64,000 nucleotides of DNA, taken from the NCBI GenBank assembly GCA_902798585.1, contig CADBXF010000007.1, forward strand, positions 62,001 to 126,000, given 5' to 3'. Of the stretch, positions 54,325 to 61,252 are shown in pieces. A program made the position numbers and the translations under genes. Source of the DNA: an uncultured Lachnospiraceae bacterium. Its GTDB lineage: Bacteria > Bacillota > Clostridia > Lachnospirales > Lachnospiraceae. Each line of letters begins with the position of its first letter. The first letter of the stretch is position 1. Below the pieces are notes generated by a model. It was not told the origin of the DNA and searched no databases. It saw only the letters and a list, made by a program, of their open reading frames with translations.

Positions 54325-54525
54325 GAAAACAACCTGAAAAGTGCCGCGGATAGGCCGGGCAGCGCTCCGGAAGCATATGAAAGCAACCTGAAAAGTGCCG
54401 CGGGTAGGCCGGGCGGCGCTCCGGAAGCATATGAAAACAACCTGAAAAGTGCCGCGGGTAGGCCGGGCAGCGCTCCGGAAGCATATGAAAACAGCATGAT
54501 AAGCACCTTGGGTAAGCGCGCATAT
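54325..54525. repeat. 54-bp tandem repeat, three full copies plus a degenerate fourth
   Basis: Units start with GAAAACAACCTGAAAAGTG at 54325, GAAAGCAACC at 54379, GAAAACAACC at 54433 and a degraded GAAAACAGCATG at 54487. The period is a multiple of three, so a frame stays open across it (ENNLKSAAGRPGSAPEAY), but no ribosome site or recognised protein supports translation. Confidence 0.8.
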
Positions 54526-54692
54526 CGGGAAAACGAAAACCGGCGGGTGAAACAAAAAACAACAAAAAGATTAACAGGCAATTCAATAAGAAGATTAGAA
54601 AGCATCCTGGGCCTCTCTGCGCGGACGAACCCCGTTTCCGCATCGGTTGAAAACCCAAAGAAAGAACACACTCCATATTGCGTTTTTGCAAG

Positions 54693-54721
54693 TTGACACA
54701 CTATTTTAAAACTGCTATCAT
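54693..54721 (+). promoter_or_regulatory. Promoter of the six-gene TULIP-like operon
   Basis: TTGACA (54693-54698), 17-bp spacer, TATCAT (54716-54721). The following leader of about 235 nt is AT-rich compared with the surroundings and holds no supported gene. Confidence 0.8.
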
Positions 54722-54963
54722 TTACCTAATTACAATAAGGCGTTCGCAAACCAACATGATTTATAAAAGGGGCAGCAAAACAAGCGCAAAGCATAGTAAA
54801 ATAAGGCTTTCACGCAATGTCGACAGCCGGAGTAACGAGGTATATTCAAGAAGAAAGCAATATTGTAGAGCGATAAAAAAGGAAGATACGGAAAGACATG
54901 TGTGCAACGCGGAAACCGCGTAGCGATAGACTTTGTATAGCGATACTCGAAAGGAGAAAGGGA

Positions 54964-56205
54964 ATGGACGGATTTTGTGTTTCAATCAGTGAAGGGGCGG
55001 TAACAAGTATCCTGCAAAAGGGATATGAGAGCGGAAAAATCAGAGATGTACTGCACGGCAAGGTGCCGATTCAGTTGGCGGGTGTAGAGGTTAATGTCAC
55101 CTGGAAGGTAATCGCGGCTCCGTCCGTCAACTTCGCCGACATTGATGAAAAAACAGAGGTGATCGGAAAGGACGGAAATCCGGTACCGATTAAGAACAGC
55201 ATGTTCACAATCTTTGCACAGATGAATCTTACCGTGGACGACAATCCGGGAAGTGATTTGCCGCTTGCGATTGTCGCCGACACCTATATCAGCGGAATCG
55301 ACAAAGCCTCATTTGAGGCGGTCGGACTGACGGTTCTGAGTGAATATCAGAGCGCGGATGTACAGATTATCAAGCTTTTGGCGGGGAAAATACTGGAAGC
55401 AATCAATACGGCCTTCGGCTTTGAGCCGGGCAAGACGCCCGCGGCGCTCAACCTCGCGTACCTCCGGGAATTCGGAATATGCTCGAGCAAACTCGGAGTT
55501 CTGAAGCAGGACAATGTGATGGGCGTCTGGGGAAGCGCCGGCGATACGCCTCCGGTTAAGCCGAGGAGGATTCCGAACGGCAGGGGAATTGCGCTTGAAG
55601 TTACCAACGACATGTTCGCCCGCACGGTTACAGCTCTCTTCGTAAGGTACAAAGACAGCTGCACATATGATGAGAAAGACTCCGTCGATTTGGGAATCAC
55701 GACGGGAAAGTATCATCTGCACGCCGGGGCAAAGGGCGTTCATTGCACCGGAATCAGCGGGGATACATTTAATCTGTCGGTTGATCCCTATGCGTCCCTT
55801 GAGGTTGCCTGCACCACAATAGTCGGCGATGTGGGCATCGATTATGATGTCGTGTTTGTTCCGAAATCCGTCGATGCGAAAGCCAAGATAAAAATAGACG
55901 GCAATACAATCTCGGGCGGAGTGGACACCTACGGCACATTTATCGTGGATATAAAACCGACCGGAAATGTTGCGGAGATTGTTCTTTCCTCGATTCTCAA
56001 AGCCATTGCAGGGGCGCTTCCCATGATTATCGGCACTGCCGTCTGCCACAATATCACGATTCCGTTCGAGCAGAAAATCAAGGACGGCGAGCTTGATGCA
56101 GGCACATTCTGCTCGCTGAAACTCAAACTTGCGGACATGCTTCTTACCAACGATTCCGACAGTCAGATTATCGCCGCAAATATCGTTGTGGATTTAGAGG
56201 GATAA
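54964..56205 (+). CDS. Putative two-domain TULIP-like (P47/OrfX-like) protein
   Basis: The start is at 54964 (MDGFCVSISEGAV), seven bases after AAGGAG; 413 residues, no signal peptide or transmembrane helix. Two halves begin alike with a strand and an amphipathic helix (GFCVSISEGAVTSILQKGY; GIALEVTNDMFARTVTALF), continue with long strands (VEVNVTWKVIAAPSVNFADI; GVDTYGTFIVDIKPTG) and each has a late helix (IIKLLAGKILEAINTAFGF; IVLSSILKAIAGALPMIIG). Such strand-helix half barrels are the layout of TULIP lipid-binding proteins, including the clostridial P47/OrfX toxin-cluster proteins of similar length. This is a fold guess by pattern. One base separates it from the next gene. Confidence 0.5.
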   Translation: MDGFCVSISEGAVTSILQKGYESGKIRDVLHGKVPIQLAGVEVNVTWKVIAAPSVNFADIDEKTEVIGKDGNPVPIKNSMFTIFAQMNLTVDDNPGSDLPLAIVADTYISGIDKASFEAVGLTVLSEYQSADVQIIKLLAGKILEAINTAFGFEPGKTPAALNLAYLREFGICSSKLGVLKQDNVMGVWGSAGDTPPVKPRRIPNGRGIALEVTNDMFARTVTALFVRYKDSCTYDEKDSVDLGITTGKYHLHAGAKGVHCTGISGDTFNLSVDPYASLEVACTTIVGDVGIDYDVVFVPKSVDAKAKIKIDGNTISGGVDTYGTFIVDIKPTGNVAEIVLSSILKAIAGALPMIIGTAVCHNITIPFEQKIKDGELDAGTFCSLKLKLADMLLTNDSDSQIIAANIVVDLEG

Positions 56206-56206
56206 C

Positions 56207-57514
56207 ATGAAAACATATCAGATAAAAGAGCAGAAGAAAAATCGAATTACGCTGTTGCGACATGTTTCTCTGCCCGCGGAAAATACACTGAAAGAGGCGT
56301 CCGTCGCGCTGGAATTTTGCGAGGTTGTCGTGCCGGAAGACCTCCGGGTAAGGGCGAAATCCGCGGAAAGCGATGCGCAGGGGCGCAGGAAGCATTTTGA
56401 ATTCCGCGAGACTCCGTTTCAGGTAAAATACCGGCTGGTTGCGGGATATGATCCGGCAACCGGCGTCGATGTCGCGGGCAATCCCTGCAATGAAAAGCCG
56501 GAGAAGAACGGGGAAGCAGGGTCGAACGAAGAGAAGGAGGAATGGCTGAACCATGCGCGAAGCGAGAGGAAATCGCTCGGGGAAACCAAGAACGGACATC
56601 TCTTCCTTCAGGCATACGACACCTATACGGATGTGTATAATGCGGCAATCAAAACCGATGCCTTCGGATCGGTGTGGAAGGTCGATTCCGTCCGGGATAT
56701 GGCGGCCGATACGCATACTGCACTGAACAGTGACGATGCCGAAATCAACGATAAGCAATACGATGTGGAAGGATTGCCGGATCCGCTCTCCTACAACGAA
56801 TATGCATTTTTCATGCAGGCCCAGCTGAACTATACGCTGGAGGCAATGAAGACGCAGGACGGCAAACCGTCCGGGCTGAATTTGCCGGGGCCGGATTACT
56901 TCGATGACGAGACCGTTGACCAATCGATTGACGCCATAGGCCGTTTCATTGACGCAGTGAGCCTCACCGGCAACACGCAGGACGGAGCTTCCGTTGTGAT
57001 GACGAGAAAGCAGGTGTACGAGGCGGTTGACAAGAACAGCCCCGAGGATTTGCCGGCAGCGAATCATCGCGATCGAATTGCCGAGGAGATGCGCTATTAC
57101 CGGGAAAGAATGGAATGTGAGCAAAACGGCCTGGAGCTGACGGAGAAAGACAAATACGGCAGGGAGGGCTTCTACCGGAGACTGATGAACGAGAAGGCTC
57201 TCCGAAGTGCGGACGGAAAAGTCCTCTGCGAGGGAGCATTTTCCGGAGTCATTCCCGCCGACGGCTTTGAAGCGGATATCCGGTATAAGGAGGAGAACGG
57301 CGTTCTGTCGGATATCGTTGTGAGCCACATCAACATTCCCGACCTCGATTTTGAGGTGGACAGCGAAAAATGGGATGAAGCCTACCGGTCGGCACTGGAG
57401 GAGCAGTTCCGCAATGTATCCTTTGTGAGCCGGAGCGTGATTACCGTTTTGCGCGAGGGAATCGGACAAATCGTGCGTAAGGAAGCGGCAAAGTATGAAA
57501 CTATCCGTATCTAA
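56207..57514 (+). CDS. Uncharacterised protein of the TULIP-like operon
   Basis: The protein has 435 residues, is strongly charged and mostly helical in the middle (LNHARSERKSLGETKNGHLFL; AEEMRYYRERMECEQNGLELTEKDKYGREGFYRRLMNEK). The N-terminus has a strand-rich part (LPAENTLKEASVALEFCEVVVPEDL). The C-terminal ~95 residues (GAFSGVIPADGFEADIRYKEENGVLSDIVVSHINIPDLDF then two helices) resemble the strand-plus-helix pattern of its operon partners. No signal peptide, no known motif. It overlaps the prenyl synthase gene by 20 bp, so both are co-translated. Confidence 0.6.
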   Translation: MKTYQIKEQKKNRITLLRHVSLPAENTLKEASVALEFCEVVVPEDLRVRAKSAESDAQGRRKHFEFRETPFQVKYRLVAGYDPATGVDVAGNPCNEKPEKNGEAGSNEEKEEWLNHARSERKSLGETKNGHLFLQAYDTYTDVYNAAIKTDAFGSVWKVDSVRDMAADTHTALNSDDAEINDKQYDVEGLPDPLSYNEYAFFMQAQLNYTLEAMKTQDGKPSGLNLPGPDYFDDETVDQSIDAIGRFIDAVSLTGNTQDGASVVMTRKQVYEAVDKNSPEDLPAANHRDRIAEEMRYYRERMECEQNGLELTEKDKYGREGFYRRLMNEKALRSADGKVLCEGAFSGVIPADGFEADIRYKEENGVLSDIVVSHINIPDLDFEVDSEKWDEAYRSALEEQFRNVSFVSRSVITVLREGIGQIVRKEAAKYETIRI

Positions 57515-58505
57515 ACCTGAAAAAAGCGTTCTCCGGACGATTACGCAGGAGGTTCTGCGGGAGGACCTGGAGCTGTTTGAGCAAAAGCTCAGCGAGCAGC
57601 TTTCCGGACAGAAGGAGTATCTGACGGCGAACGAATATGAGATGTATCGGCGCGGAAAGAAGCTGCGGCCGATACTCAACCTGATGTTTGCGAGGATGGT
57701 ATGCGGAAGCGGAGAAGCCCTTCCCGACCGGTGTTATAAAGCGGCCTCCTCGCTGGAAATGCTTCATGTGGCCAGCCTGATTCACGACGATATTATCGAC
57801 GGCGCCGACTGTCGGAGAGACCTTCCCGCCGTGCACAGCGACCGCGGAGTCGGGAGCGCCATCGTGCTGGGAGATATGCAGTTCCTCCAGGCGGTCCGCG
57901 GCTTCGTCGATGTGATTACCGTGCCGGAAGACATGGAACTGGTGCAGATGGTGTTGGATGTGGCATTTGATGTATCCCGCGGCGAAATGGACGAGCTGCT
58001 GGCTCCGAAGGCCGAGGATTACGGGAAAATGAGACAACGGTATCTTCGGACAATCGAGCGAAAGACAGCCACGCTGCTCGGGCTTGCCTGCGAGGCGGGA
58101 GTGATTCTCGGCGGCGGCAGGAGAAGCGATGCGAGACGGGCCGGTTTTTGGGGCAGGAAAGTCGGACTGGCATTTCAAATCATGGACGATGTGACGGATT
58201 GCATCCGGACCCGCGGGGATTCCGGCAAGGACGGCAAGGCGGATCTGAAAAACCGCACGCTGTCGCTTCCGATTATTTTCGCACTGGAAAGCGCACCGGA
58301 TTCGTGCCTGACAAGATACATGGACGGCAGGGAGGAGTATTCGGAGGAAGTCGCCGATTTTGTTTTGATCAACGGCGTCGGGAAGGCTTACGAATACGCC
58401 CGGGCTTATGTCGACGAAGCGCTGGAGTACCTTTCGTTCTTCCCGGACAACCGGTACACGAAGCTTCTTCGGGAGCTAATAAGGGAAATGGTGGACAAGG
58501 CATAG
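57495..58505 (+). CDS. Trans-isoprenyl diphosphate synthase
   Basis: The protein has 336 residues of the polyprenyl synthetase family. First Asp-rich motif LIHDDIIDGADCRRD, preceded by RGKKLRPILNLMFARM; second motif LAFQIMDDVTDCI; the Lys-containing KADLKNRTLSLPI is also family-typical. It should condense allylic diphosphates with isopentenyl diphosphate; chain length cannot be read off. An additional prenyl synthase inside an accessory operon with lipid-binding-like proteins suggests a dedicated isoprenoid product. Start after AAGGAAG; 20-bp overlap with the gene before it. Confidence 0.9.
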   Translation: MKLSVSKPEKSVLRTITQEVLREDLELFEQKLSEQLSGQKEYLTANEYEMYRRGKKLRPILNLMFARMVCGSGEALPDRCYKAASSLEMLHVASLIHDDIIDGADCRRDLPAVHSDRGVGSAIVLGDMQFLQAVRGFVDVITVPEDMELVQMVLDVAFDVSRGEMDELLAPKAEDYGKMRQRYLRTIERKTATLLGLACEAGVILGGGRRSDARRAGFWGRKVGLAFQIMDDVTDCIRTRGDSGKDGKADLKNRTLSLPIIFALESAPDSCLTRYMDGREEYSEEVADFVLINGVGKAYEYARAYVDEALEYLSFFPDNRYTKLLRELIREMVDKA

Positions 58506-58521
58506 GCGGGAGGAAACTGCG

Positions 58522-60183
58522 ATGGGGAAATTAACAACATTTTTGTATGCTTATCTGACCCGCAAGGCAAATGATTCAAACAGCTCCGTATGGCTGCCGA
58601 AGACTTTGGTGCGGTATATGCCGCTGAAGAAGGAGGAACCGCAGAAAATCGATATATCGGCAGCACAGAAATCAATCTCGACCGATTTTCTGGTGATTTA
58701 CCGGAACACCGTTCTCAATGCGGTGAAATCCGACGACGCCATGAAAACCCGTGTGCTGAACGAAGCGGTGATCTCCGTGAATCGCGAAGAGTCGGCTCCG
58801 GAGTTGACACTGTCCGACATCTCAATCACAGGAATGGAAAATCTTCAAATCGGCAGCTTGGACAAAGCGGAACCTACGAAGGACGGGAGAGGATACGAGC
58901 TTGTGTTTCCCGTGACCGGGCCGGCGTACGGACCGGCGGAGTACAAGGATTATCAGCGGGTTGAAGTCACAATGGGGTACAGCCTCCGCCAGCACTTTTG
59001 CGGCTATTACAAAGACAAGGCGCAGCAGAAGGAGTATATCCTTGCGGAGGACATCCATGTGGAGCAGTATCTTCCCGGAGGCTGGCCGAAATGCGATTTG
59101 ATTTTGCACGGAACAATGAAAGTTTCGCTGCGCGAGGATGCGAAAAATCCGATTGTAATCAATCCGGACATTACCTACACGGTTCAGTCCTCCGGAGATG
59201 TGCGGAAGCTCGGCGCGGTCATCAACGGTGTAAACCTTGTTCCCGATTGTTTTTCGCAGGCGATGCTCGTGGATGTGGAGTCGTTGGATTCCGAGGTTAA
59301 CATCGACAAAGAAACCGCCCGGCAGTTTGTGCAGAAACAGTTGAACATGATTCCCGTGAAAACGGGCATCCTTCAGAGCATCAACAGCACACTCAATCAG
59401 GACGGAAGCCGGGAAAAGATGAGCGGGCAGCTGACAGACTTCACCTTAAAGGCATTTACAAATGTTCTCGTTGCGGCGCCCGACGATTTGCCGACCACGA
59501 AAGATCAGGAGGACAACGCGGTCGACCAGTATATCTTCGACCGGATCCGGTATGCGATGTGCTACGAAGACAGCAGGTATTATCTCCCCACGGTAATTGG
59601 GGGCTGGACGGACCCGCCCCTCAACAAGCTGCAGCTGGGAACCGTTGATATCTCGCTGGAACAATCGCCGAGTGAAAGCGACGGAGGCTTGACGAGACTC
59701 GTTCTGACGGATGTCGAGATGCAGGGATTGGCCGGGCTTCAGGTGGCGCTCGATGATATCGGATTTTCTCTGGGGCACCCCGGGAAGCCGGATACGGTAA
59801 CCATGCTGGCCTACCTTAATCTGACAATCAGCGGCGGCCTGCACATTCCGACAGAAACGGGAACGGATGACCCGCATTTTGTCATCACGCTGAGCAACTG
59901 TCCGTTCCGGCTTGAATGCGTAATTTCCGGCGAGGATGTCGATACGCTCAATATTATTGTCAACGCGGCGGAGATTAAGTACACCGGGAACACGATTCAT
60001 TTTGAGATAAAAGAGGAGATTGTGTTGAGAGGGTTGCTTGAGGCGATTGTCAACAAAGATGCCGTTTTGGAAAAGCTTGCGGGAAAATTCAACGATAAGC
60101 TTTCCGCACAGGACCTGCGGGAGCGGTTGAACGAAAGCGTAACAGAGAAAGTTCGCCGGGCTTTGTCTCAGGCGGACATATAG
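58522..60183 (+). CDS. Putative TULIP-like protein, two repeated domains
   Basis: The protein has 553 residues, no signal peptide. Two related segments stand out: LTLSDISITGMENLQIGSLD (about 93-112) and RLVLTDVEMQGLAGLQVALDDIG (about 393-415). This Lxl-D-o-x-GL-x-L-x-o pattern resembles the strand pair of TULIP families such as takeout/JHBP and P47. Each is followed by long alternating strands and closed by a helix (ETARQFVQKQLNMIP; EEIVLRGLLEAIVNKDAVLEKLAGKF). The C-terminus is a charged helix. Function is inferred from pattern only: possible binding of a lipid or isoprenoid. Confidence 0.5.
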   Translation: MGKLTTFLYAYLTRKANDSNSSVWLPKTLVRYMPLKKEEPQKIDISAAQKSISTDFLVIYRNTVLNAVKSDDAMKTRVLNEAVISVNREESAPELTLSDISITGMENLQIGSLDKAEPTKDGRGYELVFPVTGPAYGPAEYKDYQRVEVTMGYSLRQHFCGYYKDKAQQKEYILAEDIHVEQYLPGGWPKCDLILHGTMKVSLREDAKNPIVINPDITYTVQSSGDVRKLGAVINGVNLVPDCFSQAMLVDVESLDSEVNIDKETARQFVQKQLNMIPVKTGILQSINSTLNQDGSREKMSGQLTDFTLKAFTNVLVAAPDDLPTTKDQEDNAVDQYIFDRIRYAMCYEDSRYYLPTVIGGWTDPPLNKLQLGTVDISLEQSPSESDGGLTRLVLTDVEMQGLAGLQVALDDIGFSLGHPGKPDTVTMLAYLNLTISGGLHIPTETGTDDPHFVITLSNCPFRLECVISGEDVDTLNIIVNAAEIKYTGNTIHFEIKEEIVLRGLLEAIVNKDAVLEKLAGKFNDKLSAQDLRERLNESVTEKVRRALSQADI

Positions 60184-60196
60184 GAGGGAACAGAGG

Positions 60197-61240
60197 ATGC
60201 CGTACGCGAATTTTCGAAAATTTGTCTTTTGCGTTCCGACAGCGTGCACTTTGGTTTCGCGGACCAACCCGAATATTCAGTGCGTGGTTTGCGGATGGGA
60301 TCCGGGAGATTATCCCGGGCCGGATGTGTTGGGAACGGAAATAACAGGACACCTCGCGACTGCCGTTACGAATGCAGATATGAGAAAACGCCTGACATGG
60401 CTGTTGGTTGCCATAGAGCACACGATAGCGGCGGACCGGAGAAACACACCGACCCCTCCGGGGGATACGCTGCGAATCTTTGTTGTTCCGGAATTCTATT
60501 TCCGAACAACCTGGCAGGAGCAGGCGAGAGGACGCGACTACACAAAGGAGGAGTTTGCCGAACTGACGGGGGCATTATCCTTTTATTTCGATTCGTACAG
60601 CCGGATACACAGGTGTGCGCCGCTGAGAGACTGGTTGTTCCTCTGCGGCTCGTGCGTCCATCGGGAGCCGTTCTTCGGATGGGGCTCTTTGGTTAACGAA
60701 ATGGTGCGGGTATACATAGACGGAGAAGCGTGCCGGTCGATAAAAACGATACAAAAAATGTGCACCTCACCGATAGACGGTATTTATCCGGTGGAGGATT
60801 GGAATGCGATGGCTGCCGCGGTGCAGTTTGTGGATCCGGTAAGGCGCAATCATCATTATATGCACGCGCAGGGGGTTTATGTTGAAATATGTCTTGAGCA
60901 CAGAACATTTCTGGCGGCCTCTTCAAGATATCTGCCGGGTGTCAGAGTAAATGTGCTGAGCGCCGCCGGAATGCCGTTTGGCGACGGGGAAGCGCTTGCT
61001 CCGTCACGGTGGTATCTGCGAGCTGACGGAATGCTTCAGAGCTCCCCCCTGTTCATGGTGGATTCGTTTATGACGGATGCATTCGGCCGCATTCCGCCAA
61101 ACCGCCGCAGCGTAGCGGTTGTCGGGGCAGTATGTTCTTTCCACACTTGGCGAAATTTCGATCCTGCGACAATGGGCTTTCCGGGATTTCAACTGGTGGG
61201 CAGGGCGGATTTTGTGCCCGTCGTGTTTGTTATGCTGTAA
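60197..61240 (+). CDS. Nitrilase-like (carbon-nitrogen hydrolase superfamily) protein
   Basis: The protein has 347 residues. The nitrilase triad can be placed: Glu99 in IFVVPEFYFR, Lys183 or Lys187 in SIKTIQKMC, Cys232 in VYVEICLEHR. Between them WLFLCGSCV and NEMVRVYIDG match the usual strands before the catalytic Lys. The family hydrolyses or forms C-N bonds (amidases, N-acyltransferases). The Cys context (ICLEHR instead of IC-D-R-PE) is divergent. There is no transmembrane part, so it is not an Lnt-type membrane acyltransferase. It lies 13 bp after the TULIP-like gene. Confidence 0.65.
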   Translation: MPYANFRKFVFCVPTACTLVSRTNPNIQCVVCGWDPGDYPGPDVLGTEITGHLATAVTNADMRKRLTWLLVAIEHTIAADRRNTPTPPGDTLRIFVVPEFYFRTTWQEQARGRDYTKEEFAELTGALSFYFDSYSRIHRCAPLRDWLFLCGSCVHREPFFGWGSLVNEMVRVYIDGEACRSIKTIQKMCTSPIDGIYPVEDWNAMAAAVQFVDPVRRNHHYMHAQGVYVEICLEHRTFLAASSRYLPGVRVNVLSAAGMPFGDGEALAPSRWYLRADGMLQSSPLFMVDSFMTDAFGRIPPNRRSVAVVGAVCSFHTWRNFDPATMGFPGFQLVGRADFVPVVFVML

Positions 61241-61252
61241 CAGGAGGGAAAT

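Noticed and set aside
54325..54525. CRISPR array
   Set aside because: The 54-bp units are contiguous with no unique spacers, and no cas genes are nearby.
54250..54696. A 148-codon frame with 18-residue repeats
   Set aside because: Open only because the DNA repeat is 54 bp; the start lies inside a palindrome, there is no ribosome site and both strands are open.
54756..54923. A 56-codon basic peptide in the leader of the TULIP-like operon
   Set aside because: No ribosome site before its ATG and no recognisable sequence.
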